From: Pseudomonas chlororaphis
GTDB lineage: Bacteria; Pseudomonadota; Gammaproteobacteria; Pseudomonadales; Pseudomonadaceae
Length of the DNA: 64,000 nucleotides
Assembly: GCF_003731765.1 (NCBI RefSeq)
Contig: NZ_MOAL01000008.1
Location: 1 to 64,000, forward strand
Direction: 5' to 3'
The first letter of the stretch is position 1. Each line of letters begins with the position of its first letter. This document shows positions 33,160 to 41,774 of this stretch, in pieces. Both the position numbers and the translations under genes were made by a program. Under the pieces are notes generated by a model. That model had not been told where the DNA came from, ran no database searches, and saw nothing but the letters and a program-made list of their open reading frames with translations.

Positions 33160-34164
33160 TCAGCGGCTGCGCAGGCCCATGCGGCAGGCGATCTCGAAGG
33201 CCTGGCGGATCGCTCCAACGTTGGCCTTGCCCTGCCCGGCGATGTCGAACGCGGTGCCGTGGGCCGGGGTGGTGATGGGGATCGGCAGGCCACCCTGCAC
33301 CGTCACACCCCGGGAGAAGCCCATGAGCTTGATCGCGATCTGCCCCTGGTCGTGGTACATGGTCACCACCGCATCGAAGGCACTGGCATCGCCCTGGACT
33401 TTCAAGAAGATCGTGTCGCCCGGGTACGGACCGTCCGCGGCAATGCCCAGGGCCTGGGCTGACCTCACGGCCGGGCCGATGATGTCCAACTCCTCGCGGC
33501 CAAACGAGCCGTTGTCGCCGTTGTGCGGGTTCAAGCCGCAGACACCGATCCGCGGCCTGTCCAGGCCATTGCGCTTGAGGGCGTTGTCGATCAGTTGGAT
33601 GGCTTCCAGCACCCGCTCCTGGCTGAGCAGGCCCGGCACTTCGGACAGCGCCACGTGAGACGTCACCCGGGAAGTCCACAGATTGTCCAGCACGTTGAAT
33701 TCACAGAACGGCCCATGGAAATCCAGCAGCTCGGCGAACCAGTGCAATTCATCGTTGTGGGCCATGCCGGCCATGTGCAGCGAGGTCTTGTTCAAGGGCC
33801 CGAACAACACCGCGTCCGTGGCCCCGCGCTCGGTCAGGCGCAGGGCCACTTCCAGGGTGTCGAGGCTGTAGCGCCCGCCGATCGCACTGGCCTCACTGCG
33901 CGGGAACGGGCCCAGGGCGCTGCCGCGAAAATCGTAGAACAACGGCGTGTCGTCACTGAACACCAGGTCTTCCAGGGAACTCACCGGGCGATAGGGAAAC
34001 GTCACCCCGGCGATGTCCATGCCGCGGCGCATCTCTGCCTCATCGGCAATCAGGATCACCTGGGCCTGGGCCCGCACCTGGGGATCGCCGAGCAAACGCG
34101 CGATAAGCTCCGGGCCGATGCCCGCGGGGTCGCCCAGGACCATGGCGAGGGTACTTTTATTCAT
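33160..34164 (-). CDS. PdxA-family oxidative-decarboxylating dehydrogenase
   Basis: A 334-aa enzyme of the 4-hydroxythreonine-4-phosphate dehydrogenase family. Family segments are LGDPAGIGPELIARLL at the start, FGPLNKTSLHMAGM, VTSHVALSEVPGLL with a metal histidine, MYHDQGQIAIKLMGF with the second, and TTPAHGTAFDIAGQGKAN with the third. It is unlikely to be the vitamin B6 enzyme, since it sits in a catabolic operon with an MFS transporter and a lactonase. PdxA2 proteins for threonate or erythronate need a DUF1537 kinase, absent here, so a non-phosphorylated hydroxy acid or cis-diol is possible. It overlaps the lactonase gene by 4 bp. Confidence 0.85.
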   Translation of the reverse strand: MNKSTLAMVLGDPAGIGPELIARLLGDPQVRAQAQVILIADEAEMRRGMDIAGVTFPYRPVSSLEDLVFSDDTPLFYDFRGSALGPFPRSEASAIGGRYSLDTLEVALRLTERGATDAVLFGPLNKTSLHMAGMAHNDELHWFAELLDFHGPFCEFNVLDNLWTSRVTSHVALSEVPGLLSQERVLEAIQLIDNALKRNGLDRPRIGVCGLNPHNGDNGSFGREELDIIGPAVRSAQALGIAADGPYPGDTIFLKVQGDASAFDAVVTMYHDQGQIAIKLMGFSRGVTVQGGLPIPITTPAHGTAFDIAGQGKANVGAIRQAFEIACRMGLRSR

Positions 34165-35117
34165 GCTTGGCTCCTTACAGATTCAGGCCGTGTGCGGTCG
34201 CGGGCGTCAGGCTCGCAACGATAGAGGCGTTGGGCGTTGCTGTAGAACAGGCGCTCCTGATCGGCGCGGGGCAGATAGGCAACGATGTGTTTGAAACCGC
34301 TGTAGATGTCATCGAACGACCCACACAGGCTGTCCACCGGGAAGTTGCTGGCGAACATTGCGCGGGCGCTGCCGAACAGTTCGATCACCTGACGTACGAT
34401 CCAGGCATTGTCTTCGGCGCGCCAGGCTTTACCCCCCTGGCCCAGGCCGGAAATTTTCACCTGCACATTGGGCCATTCGGCCAGCCGCACCATCGCCCCG
34501 TGCCAGGCCGCCAGGCCTTCGGCGCTGCGGTCGCTGGGCAGCCCGGCGTGGTTGAGAATCAGGGTCGTGCCGGGAAAATCCCGGGCCAGCCGCTCGGCTT
34601 CCGGCAGGTTCCACCAAGGGGTCTGCAAATCGAAATGCAGCCCCAGGCCTTCCAGGGCGGCAAAGCTGCGGCGCCAGTGTTCATCGCTCATCAGGGTGCG
34701 GGTCTGGCCCACCTGTTCGGGCGTTTGGGGCCCGCCGGGCTTGTGCCGGACACTGCGCACGCAAGGGTAGGACGCCTGCTCGGTGAGCACCGCAAGGGCG
34801 TCCGGATGATCGAGCCAGGCCTGGGCCACCACCGCATTGGGCACCCCGTAACGCTCGGCCAGGCCCTGGATGAAACGGGTTTCGCCAATCGGATCGCTGG
34901 GGTCCCATTCGGTTTCGACGTAGACCGTCTGCACCACTCGATGGGCACCGGCGTCGGCGAAATAATCCTCAGGGAAATAACGCCGCTTAATGGCGCTGTA
35001 GTCGCCATAGCGAAAGGCGATCCGAGCCTCCGGCGCGAGCCAGGGGTGGTAGTTGTTCTGCGGGTCCCAGAAGTGATGGTGGGCGTCGACGATCGGGCCA
35101 TCCCAGAGCTCAGCCAT
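34161..35117 (-). CDS. Amidohydrolase-2/COG3618 lactonase-like protein
   Basis: A 318-aa TIM-barrel hydrolase of COG3618, the family of L-fuconolactonase, galactarolactone isomerase and LigI pyrone-dicarboxylate lactonase. The N-terminal VDAHHHFWDPQ gives the HxH pair, LILNHAGLP the later His, and MFASNFPVDSL replaces the usual SDxP catalytic-Asp segment (Asn at the D position, Asp three residues on). AGGAGGT precedes the ATG. It overlaps the MFS gene by 8 bp and pdxA by 4 bp, so all three are translationally coupled. It probably opens or closes a sugar-acid lactone; the exact one is unknown. Confidence 0.85.
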   Translation of the reverse strand: MAELWDGPIVDAHHHFWDPQNNYHPWLAPEARIAFRYGDYSAIKRRYFPEDYFADAGAHRVVQTVYVETEWDPSDPIGETRFIQGLAERYGVPNAVVAQAWLDHPDALAVLTEQASYPCVRSVRHKPGGPQTPEQVGQTRTLMSDEHWRRSFAALEGLGLHFDLQTPWWNLPEAERLARDFPGTTLILNHAGLPSDRSAEGLAAWHGAMVRLAEWPNVQVKISGLGQGGKAWRAEDNAWIVRQVIELFGSARAMFASNFPVDSLCGSFDDIYSGFKHIVAYLPRADQERLFYSNAQRLYRCEPDARDRTRPESVRSQA

Positions 35118-36453
35118 GCGTCACCTCCTGAGGGCCGTCGAGGCTGATCAGCAAAGTGGCCAGGACAAACAGCGCCGAGCAGACCGCAAAGAAGCCCAGT
35201 ACCGGGGCAAAGCCACCGGCGAACTGCAGGATCACTCCCACCAGGATCGGCACCGCGATGCCACCGGTGCTGCCGGCCATATTCATCACCCCACCGATCA
35301 GGCCGACCCGCGCCGGGGCGGCGAGCAGGGCCGGAAAACTCCAGTACAGGCTGCCCCACATCAGGAAGAACGCCGTCAGCGCCAGCAGGGCCACGGCGGC
35401 GAAGGGGTTGCTCAGGGTCGGCAGCAGCAGGAACGCCAACAGCGCAATCACCCCGGAAAACGCCAGCAGGCTCTTCACCGCCACGCCCCGGCTGACGCCC
35501 TTGCGCATCAGGCCGTCGCAGAGAAAACCGCCGGTCAGCGAGCCTAGGGCGCCGCAGATAAAAATCACAAAGGTGGCGGCGCCAATACCCTTGATATCAA
35601 AACCCCGGGCCTGCGACAGGTAGCTCGGGCCCCAGGTCAGCAAGCCGAAATAGACCATGGCCCAACTGGCCCGGCCGATCAGCAGCCCGCACAACGAACG
35701 GCTGGCGATGCCCAGGCCCTTGACCGGAATCCGTGCCGCTTCGGCGGCCGGTGTGGCCCGGCCGGCGTTGATCTTTTCCAGCTCCGCGGCGTTCACCTGA
35801 GGATGGCTGGCGGGGTCGTCGCGCAGGTAACGGTAGGCCACCCAGGCCAGCACCAGGGTCGCTACGCCAGCGATCAAAAAGGCCAGCCGCCAAGAGTCAA
35901 GAATGGCAATCAGGTAGGCGATCAACAGCCCGCCAATGGCCACGCCCAGGGGGCTGCCACTGTCCATCAGCACCGCGCCGCGACTGCGTTCGCCCGGGGC
36001 CAGCCACAGGGAAATCAGCTTGCCGCCGGAGGGAAACAACGGTGCTTCGGCAGCGCCCAGGGCGACCCGGGCGAACAGTAGGGACAGCCCACCAGTGGCA
36101 AATGCGGCCAGCACTTGGAAGGTGCCCCAAAGCCCCGTGGACCAGCCGATGACCCGGTGCGGGCCAAAGCGGTCGATCAGCCAGCCGCCGGGAATCTGCA
36201 GCAGCGCATAGGCCCAGAAGAAGCTGCTGAGGATCAGCCCTTGCAGGCTCGGCGACAGGGAGAATTCATGGGCGATGGTGGGCATGGCGATGGACAGCGA
36301 GACCCGGTCGATCAGGTTGACCATGGTCAGGGCGAAGACCACCGCGAAGATCCGCCAGCGCACATGGCTGGCTCGGCCCCCGGTGGTCGGGGCCGCTGAA
36401 GCCGGTTCGACACTTGCCGTGGGCAAGTGCAGGGAAGCACTGGAACGAGCCAT
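35110..36453 (-). CDS. MFS transporter, ACS-like
   Basis: A 447-aa permease with 12 helices. Typical features are VVFALTMVNLIDRVSLSIAM at TM1, SSFFWAYALLQIPGGWLIDRFG, and ARVALGAAEAPLFPSGGKL. This matches hexuronate/galactonate/glucarate-type ACS transporters. It is the first gene of the MFS-lactonase-pdxA operon and is divergent from tctC, with 381 bp between that hold two operator-like dyads. With the TctCBA system opposite, the island has two different uptake routes, perhaps for two related compounds or for low and high concentrations. Confidence 0.9.
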   Translation of the reverse strand: MARSSASLHLPTASVEPASAAPTTGGRASHVRWRIFAVVFALTMVNLIDRVSLSIAMPTIAHEFSLSPSLQGLILSSFFWAYALLQIPGGWLIDRFGPHRVIGWSTGLWGTFQVLAAFATGGLSLLFARVALGAAEAPLFPSGGKLISLWLAPGERSRGAVLMDSGSPLGVAIGGLLIAYLIAILDSWRLAFLIAGVATLVLAWVAYRYLRDDPASHPQVNAAELEKINAGRATPAAEAARIPVKGLGIASRSLCGLLIGRASWAMVYFGLLTWGPSYLSQARGFDIKGIGAATFVIFICGALGSLTGGFLCDGLMRKGVSRGVAVKSLLAFSGVIALLAFLLLPTLSNPFAAVALLALTAFFLMWGSLYWSFPALLAAPARVGLIGGVMNMAGSTGGIAVPILVGVILQFAGGFAPVLGFFAVCSALFVLATLLISLDGPQEVTHG

Positions 36454-36570
36454 GCTGGGTACCTCGTTTTCTTATTGTTGTGGGTGCAGCGTGCGCCGTC
36501 GAGGACGCGACCTGGGGAGCACTATCGAAGGCACAGTGATAACCGTCTAATCAAAACTTGAGATAAGGCG

Positions 36571-36585
36571 ATAGCCAGAGGATAT
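36571..36585. promoter_or_regulatory. Candidate LysR operator, MFS side
   Basis: ATAGCC-AGA-GGATAT, a dyad with 5 of 6 arm positions paired and the T-N11-A layout of LysR boxes. It lies 118 bp before the MFS start. Confidence 0.5.
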
Positions 36586-36700
36586 CCCTACAACGATTTC
36601 AGACCGCTCCGAGTCCAGCCCCCGTTTTTCCCGGGTTTAACAGCAACCGCTCTGGCTCAATACTTAGCACTGTGAACCTGGTGCAAGCCCGGCCCAACCT

Positions 36701-36715
36701 ATAACCCCAGGCTAT
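36701..36715. promoter_or_regulatory. Candidate LysR operator, tctC side
   Basis: ATAACC-CCA-GGCTAT, a dyad with 5 of 6 arm positions paired. It lies 119 bp before the tctC start and mirrors the site at 36571. Confidence 0.5.
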
Positions 36716-36834
36716 CGGTGTATGTATTGTTTTGAGTAGACGTTCGTGGCGTGGCTTCCCACACTCGGCCCAGGCTTGCGGCCCCGGCCAGTGACAAGCC
36801 ACTCATAACAACTACAAGAACACGAGGCCCTCCC

Positions 36835-37848
36835 ATGCGCACAACATTCGTTCGTCGCACGTCCCGCCTGCTCCTGGGTTGCACCCTGCTGTGCGTCGGC
36901 ACGCTACCGACCCTGGCCCAGGCCTGGCAACCCGATAAGAACCTGGAAATCGTCGTCGCCGGCGGCCCCGGTGGCGGCACCGACCAACTCGCTCGGCTGA
37001 TCCAGTCGATCATCGCCACACACAAGCTGCTGGACGTCAACACCGTGGTGCTGAACAAAGGCGGCGGCAACGGCGCCGAGGCCTTCCTCGACCTGAAAAT
37101 GGCCAAGGGCGAGCCCGATAAACTGGTGATCGGCACCAACAACATCTACCTGCTGCCGCTGGTGTCCAAGCTCGGCTACCAATGGCAGGAACTGACCCCG
37201 GTGGCCGCCGTGGCGGAAGACGACTTCATCCTCTGGACCTACAAGGACGCGCCCTGGAAAGACGCTCGGGGCTTCTATGAAACCGTCAAGGCCGACGCCT
37301 CGAAACTGCGCATGGGCGGCAGCCAGTCCAAGGATGTCGACCAGACCCTGACCCTGCTGCTGAACCAGACCACCGGCAGCAAGCTCACCTACATCCCCTT
37401 CAAGAGCGGCAGCGAGGCGGCCACCCAACTGGCCGGCAAACACATCGCCAGCAACGTCAACAACCCTGCCGAGAGCATCAGCCAATGGCGCGGTGACCAA
37501 GTGCAACCGCTCTGCGTGTTCAGCCAGGAACCCATGCGCTACACGGAAAAAGTCGCCGGCGACAAAGCCTGGGCGGATATCCCCACCTGCCATTCCCAAG
37601 GCCTGGGCATCGATCAATACCGATTCCCGCGGACCGTGTTCATGCCCGGCGAAGTCAGCGCCGAACAACAGGCGTTTTACGTCGAGCTGCTGCGCAAGGT
37701 CACCCAGACACCGGAGTTCAAGGCCTACGTGACCCAGAACGCGCTGGTGCCGACCTTCCTCGAGGGCGAGCAACTGACCGCCTACATCGAGCAAGACACC
37801 GCCCGCGTCACCCCGGTGTTCAAGAACGCCGGCTGGCTGCGCAACTGA
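36835..37848 (+). CDS. tctC: Tripartite tricarboxylate transporter, substrate-binding protein (TctC family)
   Basis: A 337-aa periplasmic binding protein with a signal peptide (MRTTFVRRTSRLLLGCTLLCVG...LAQAW). It has the Bug/TctC hallmarks: VVAGGPGGGTDQLARLI near the N-terminus and LVIGTNNIYLLPLV, and ends with VTPVFKNAGWLRN. These proteins capture carboxylates and hand them to TctAB. The ATG at 36835 has GAGG upstream. It is the first gene of tctC-tctB-tctA, divergent from the catabolic operon. The ligand is likely an organic acid used by the neighbouring enzymes; the TctC name denotes the family and not proven tricarboxylate transport. Confidence 0.92.
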   Translation: MRTTFVRRTSRLLLGCTLLCVGTLPTLAQAWQPDKNLEIVVAGGPGGGTDQLARLIQSIIATHKLLDVNTVVLNKGGGNGAEAFLDLKMAKGEPDKLVIGTNNIYLLPLVSKLGYQWQELTPVAAVAEDDFILWTYKDAPWKDARGFYETVKADASKLRMGGSQSKDVDQTLTLLLNQTTGSKLTYIPFKSGSEAATQLAGKHIASNVNNPAESISQWRGDQVQPLCVFSQEPMRYTEKVAGDKAWADIPTCHSQGLGIDQYRFPRTVFMPGEVSAEQQAFYVELLRKVTQTPEFKAYVTQNALVPTFLEGEQLTAYIEQDTARVTPVFKNAGWLRN

Positions 37849-37926
37849 TCCAACGGCTGCCGCCCCTCCGGCTCGTTGACTGAGCCGGCCGGGCCCTCGG
37901 CAGCCCCTTCTTGCGGAGAGACACCC

Positions 37927-38460
37927 ATGTCCCCTTCTGTGGATTCACCCTCACTGGTCGGCACCCGCTGGGTCGAACTCGGCCTGGCCCTGTTCACCGC
38001 CCTGGTGGGCGCGATGGTCATGTTCGGCAGCGTCGAACAAGGCATCGGCTGGGGCGACAGCGGCCCCGAGCCGGGTTACTTCCCCTTCTACATCGGCCTG
38101 CTGCTCAGCGGCGCCAGCCTGGCCAACGGGCTGTTGACCCTGTTGCGCTGGCAAGCCCTGGGCCTGGCGTTCGTCAGCCGCAGCGCCTTTGGCCAGGTGA
38201 TGTCGGTGTTCGTGCCCATCGCCCTGTTCGTCGCGGCCATGCCGTTGACCGGTATCTACCTGGCCTCAGCGCTGTTTATCGCCTGGTTCATGTGGCGTGA
38301 CCGGGTACGGGCCAAACCCTACGGGGCCTGGATGATCGGCAGCGTGTCCCTGGGCGCGGTGTTGGCCAGCTACTTGATCTTCGCCCTGTGGTTCAAGGTG
38401 CCGCTGGATACGGGCGCCGTGGGCGACTGGCTGGCCATGGCCGGGAGCAGCCTGAAATGA
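37927..38460 (+). CDS. tctB: Tripartite tricarboxylate transporter, small membrane subunit (TctB family)
   Basis: A 177-aa inner-membrane protein with four or five hydrophobic helices (ELGLALFTALVGAMVMFGS; YFPFYIGLLLSGASLANGLL; VMSVFVPIALFVAAM; LGAVLASYLIFALWF). GPEPGYFPFYIG is the family signature. It starts at the ATG at 37927 after GGAGAG. Its stop overlaps the tctA start (ATGA), so the two subunits are translationally coupled. TctB is the small, non-conserved partner of the TctA channel. Confidence 0.92.
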   Translation: MSPSVDSPSLVGTRWVELGLALFTALVGAMVMFGSVEQGIGWGDSGPEPGYFPFYIGLLLSGASLANGLLTLLRWQALGLAFVSRSAFGQVMSVFVPIALFVAAMPLTGIYLASALFIAWFMWRDRVRAKPYGAWMIGSVSLGAVLASYLIFALWFKVPLDTGAVGDWLAMAGSSLK

Positions 38461-39986
38461 GCGAATTCGATTCCCTGCTGCAAGGCATGAACCTGATCCT
38501 CACCCCCGGGCACATCGGGCTGATGGTGATCGGCGTGCTGCTGGGCATCCTGGTGGGCGTGCTCCCCGGTCTGGGAGCCCCCAACGGCGTGGCGTTGCTG
38601 CTGCCACTGACCTTCACCATGGCCCCGGTGTCGGCCATCATCCTGTTGTCATGCATGTACTGGGGGGCGTTGTTCGGCGGGTCGATCACCTCAATCCTGT
38701 TCAACATTCCCGGCGAGCCGTCCTCGGTGGCCACCACCTTCGACGGCTACCCCATGGCCCGCCAGGGACGAGCGGCCGAGGCCCTGACGGCGGCCTTCAG
38801 CTCGGCGCTGATCGGGGCGCTGTGCGGGGTGTTGCTGCTGACCTTCCTGTCCACGCGCATCGCCGAGTTCGCCATGTCCTTCAGCTCGCCCGAGTTTTTC
38901 GCGGTGTACCTGTTGGCGTTCTGCACCTTTATCGGCATGAGCAAGAACCCGCCGCTCAAGACCCTGGTGGCGATGATGCTCGGTTTCGCCATGGCCGCCG
39001 TGGGCATGGACACGGTCTCGGGCAACCTGCGGCTGACTTTCGACCAGCCGATCCTGATGACCGGCATCAGCTTCGAAGTGGCGGTGATTGGCTTGTTCGG
39101 CATCGGCGAAATCCTCTGCACCGTGGAAGAGGGCCTGGTGTTTCGCGGCGAGCATGCGCGCATCACGCCCATGGTGATCCTGCGCACCTGGGCCAAGTTG
39201 CCGCGTTACTGGCTGACCATCGTCCGCAGTACCTTGGTGGGTTGCTGGATGGGCATCACCCCGGGCGGGCCGACGGCGGCCTCGTTCATGGGCTACAGCC
39301 TGGCGCGGCGCTTCTCGAAAAACCGCGAGCAGTTCGGCAAGGGTGAAATCGAAGGGGTGATCGCCCCGGAAACCGCCGACCACGCCGCAGGCACCAGCGC
39401 CCTGCTGCCGATGCTGACCCTGGGTATTCCCGGCTCGGCCACCGCCGCGGTGATGCTCGGCGGGCTGATGATCTGGGGCCTGCACCCGGGGCCGACGCTG
39501 TTCGTCGAGCAACATGATTTTGTCTGGGGCCTGATCGCCAGCATGTACCTGGGCAACGTGGTCAGCCTGATCGTGGTCCTGGCCACGGTGCCGCTGTTCG
39601 CCTCGATCCTGCGGATTCCGTTCTCGATCATCGCGCCGATCATCATCATGATCTGCGCCATCGGCGCCTACTCGGTGCACAACGCGTTTTTCGACGTGGT
39701 GCTGATGCTGGGCTTTGGCGCCCTGGGTTATCTGTTCAAGAAGCTCGGCTACCCCATCGCGCCCCTGGTGCTGGCGGCGGTGCTGGGGGACAAGGCCGAA
39801 GACGCGTTCCGCCAGTCGATGCTGTTTTCCGATGGGCAACTGGGCATCTTCTGGTCCAACCCGCTGGTGGGCAGCCTGACCACCGCTGCGCTGCTGATGC
39901 TGTTCTGGCCGCTGCTGTCACGCGCAGTACGCAGCCTTCTGGGCCTGCGGGGCGGGCAACCGGCGAAGAGCAACTCGGTGCCCTGA
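38457..39986 (+). CDS. tctA: Tripartite tricarboxylate transporter, large permease subunit (TctA family)
   Basis: A 509-aa permease with about 12 helices. The two signature repeats are clear: GVLPGLGAPNGVALLLPLT with GGSITSILFNIPGEPSSVAT and GYPMARQGRA, and later GITPGGPTAASFMGYSLARR with MLTLGIPGSATAAVMLGGL. It translocates the acid released by TctC using the ion gradient. The ATG at 38457 overlaps the tctB stop by 4 bp. The LysR gene follows 67 bp after the stop on the same strand. Confidence 0.94.
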   Translation: MSEFDSLLQGMNLILTPGHIGLMVIGVLLGILVGVLPGLGAPNGVALLLPLTFTMAPVSAIILLSCMYWGALFGGSITSILFNIPGEPSSVATTFDGYPMARQGRAAEALTAAFSSALIGALCGVLLLTFLSTRIAEFAMSFSSPEFFAVYLLAFCTFIGMSKNPPLKTLVAMMLGFAMAAVGMDTVSGNLRLTFDQPILMTGISFEVAVIGLFGIGEILCTVEEGLVFRGEHARITPMVILRTWAKLPRYWLTIVRSTLVGCWMGITPGGPTAASFMGYSLARRFSKNREQFGKGEIEGVIAPETADHAAGTSALLPMLTLGIPGSATAAVMLGGLMIWGLHPGPTLFVEQHDFVWGLIASMYLGNVVSLIVVLATVPLFASILRIPFSIIAPIIIMICAIGAYSVHNAFFDVVLMLGFGALGYLFKKLGYPIAPLVLAAVLGDKAEDAFRQSMLFSDGQLGIFWSNPLVGSLTTAALLMLFWPLLSRAVRSLLGLRGGQPAKSNSVP

Positions 39987-40053
39987 TCCCCCCCTGGCAA
40001 GACCTGGCATTTGTTGTCAGGCTTGCCGCTGTCTTTCTCAAGAGCCCGGCCCC

Positions 40054-40998
40054 ATGACCCGAATTCCTGATGCCAATATGATCCACAGCCGCCTGCGCCT
40101 GCGACAGATGCGCCTGATGCTGGCCCTGCAGGAGTTCGGTTCGCTCCGCCGCGCCGCCGACCACATCGGCATGACCCAGCCGGCCGCCACCAAGATGCTC
40201 CACGAAGCCGAGGACCTGCTGGGCGTCGAGCTGTTCGAGCGCTTGCCCCGGGGCATGCGCCCGACGCCCTACGGCGACACGGTGATCTACTACGCGCAGA
40301 TGGTTTTCGCCGAACTCAGCGGCATGCGCGAAGAACTGGTGGCGCTGGAGTCCGGCAACCTCGGGCGGGTGGCGGTGGGGGCGATTCCGGCGCTGGCTTC
40401 AGGGCTGCTGACCCGCACCATCGCCACCCTCAAGCAAAGCCACCCACGGCTGTCCATGAGCATCCAGGTCGACACCAGCGACGTGCTGGTGCAAGCCCTG
40501 CTGCAGGATCAACTGGACATTGTGCTGGGCCGGATTCCCGCAGGCGCGCGGGCGGAAGAATTGATTTTCGACAGCCTCGGCGAAGAGGCGCTGTGCGTGA
40601 TCGCCGGCGCGCAGAACCCCCTGGCCCAGGCCACGCAACTGAATTGGGCGCAGTTGCAGCATGAGACCTGGGTGCTGCAACAACACCCAAGCCCCATGCG
40701 TTCGATCATCAATCAGGTGTTCCACAATGCCCGGGTCGACATTCCCAGCAGCATTGTCGAAACCACCTCGATCATGACCTTGCTCTCCCTGGTGCAGCAG
40801 ACCGACATGCTCGGTGTGACGCCGCTGTCCGTGGTGGAGGACTACCCCGGACGTGACTTGCTGGCGATCCTGCCGATCAACTTCGAGGCGCGCTTGCCAC
40901 CGTTCGGCCTGATTACCCGACGCCATCGCATCGCCTCGTCAGCGATGCAGGCTTTCGTCGGCTCGGTACGCGCCGAGCACCAATTGACCCTGCCCTGA
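40054..40998 (+). CDS. LysR-family regulator, GbpR-like, of the tct/MFS region
   Basis: A 314-aa LysR regulator, the same length and branch as the one at 26391. HTH: EFGSLRRAADHIGMTQPAATKMLHEAEDLLGVELFERL; the effector domain follows. It lies 67 bp after tctA on the same strand, so it may be read from the tct promoter and regulate it. It is the best candidate to bind the dyads at 36571, 36701 and 33003. Its end is 1 bp from the convergent small-protein gene. The inducer is unknown. Confidence 0.9.
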   Translation: MTRIPDANMIHSRLRLRQMRLMLALQEFGSLRRAADHIGMTQPAATKMLHEAEDLLGVELFERLPRGMRPTPYGDTVIYYAQMVFAELSGMREELVALESGNLGRVAVGAIPALASGLLTRTIATLKQSHPRLSMSIQVDTSDVLVQALLQDQLDIVLGRIPAGARAEELIFDSLGEEALCVIAGAQNPLAQATQLNWAQLQHETWVLQQHPSPMRSIINQVFHNARVDIPSSIVETTSIMTLLSLVQQTDMLGVTPLSVVEDYPGRDLLAILPINFEARLPPFGLITRRHRIASSAMQAFVGSVRAEHQLTLP

Positions 40999-40999
40999 A

Positions 41000-41374
41000 C
41001 TAGGGAAGACTCAAGGTCACCAGGTAGTTGCCCGATGTCACGGGCCGGCCGGCGGTATCGACCAGCACGTACCGCTGCTGGTAATAAGGCTCGGCCGTGC
41101 CACTGTCGGCCAATAACTTGACCTTGACCCCGGAGCGGTTCAACCCGCTGACCGTGGCCACCGGGTTGACGCTGATGACATTGCCCCGCGCCGCCTTCGG
41201 GCATTGGCCCAGCTCCAGGCCGCCGGGCGAGGCCGTCTCGGACGCGCGGCAAGGGGTCTCGACGACACTGCCGTTAAAACGGATCACACCTTGAGACATG
41301 GGGGGTGCGGCCAAGCAACTGCCCGCCACCCCGAAGAACACGCTGATGCCGGTACCGATAAGTAGACCTCTCAT
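41000..41374 (-). CDS. Small secreted protein, fimbrial-adhesin-like
   Basis: A 124-aa protein with a signal peptide (MRGLLIGTGISVFFGVAGSCLA, cleaved near LAAPP). The mature start GVIRFNGSVVETPC recalls type 1 fimbrial subunits, with a paired second cysteine at GQCPKAA, and the C-terminal SGNYLVTLSLP resembles a pilin end. No chaperone or usher gene is nearby, so it may be an orphan or a different beta-rich periplasmic protein. AGGAGAG precedes the ATG. It converges on the LysR gene with 1 bp between. Confidence 0.72.
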   Translation of the reverse strand: MRGLLIGTGISVFFGVAGSCLAAPPMSQGVIRFNGSVVETPCRASETASPGGLELGQCPKAARGNVISVNPVATVSGLNRSGVKVKLLADSGTAEPYYQQRYVLVDTAGRPVTSGNYLVTLSLP

Positions 41375-41774
41375 ACGAACTCTCCTGTGTATAAGCGTTA
41401 TGTCGTCCCCCCTCATCAGCGACTTTAGTATTTGCGATTCACCCACCTGAGTTTTTTTGCGCACACAGCCCTTGCCCAACCGCCCCTGTTTAACGACGGT
41501 TGCCGACAGCGATGCGCTCCGCCCCCAGGGGAACGCGCAAGATCACCGGCTGCTGCCCTGCCGATCCGTTTTTTACCGATGACATGGCTGGAATATCACT
41601 GATCATTCATGTCGTTGATGACCAATCCAGGCAGTGTCCATCAGTGGCCAACCACAAAAATGGCCTCTAGCCATCATCGCGTAACTATGAGAATAATCTT
41701 CGCCAGAAGCAGGAAGGAACAGTTCCTGACGGGGCACTACGCGCATGCAGCTTTCGCCTGGTTCGGAGGTGGCA
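41375..41774. other. 400-bp gene-free stretch upstream of the diguanylate cyclase
   Basis: This region separates the divergent secreted-protein and GGDEF genes and looks richer in A/T than its neighbours. It must hold both promoters. I see the strong ribosome site GGAGGT at its right end, but no convincing promoter, operator or hairpin. Confidence 0.45.

Larger units (their letters stand above)
36454..36834. promoter_or_regulatory. Divergent control region between the MFS operon and tctCBA
   Basis: A 381-bp gene-free region. Two copies of a LysR-type dyad (36571-36585 and 36701-36715) lie about 118-119 bp from the MFS and tctC start codons, almost symmetrical. This suits one activator driving both promoters. 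I could not fix -35/-10 boxes. Confidence 0.6.

Noticed and set aside
33160..34164. Calling this gene pdxA of vitamin B6 synthesis
   Set aside because: The biosynthetic pdxA normally sits beside ksgA/surA; here it is in a transporter-lactonase operon, so a catabolic paralogue fits better.
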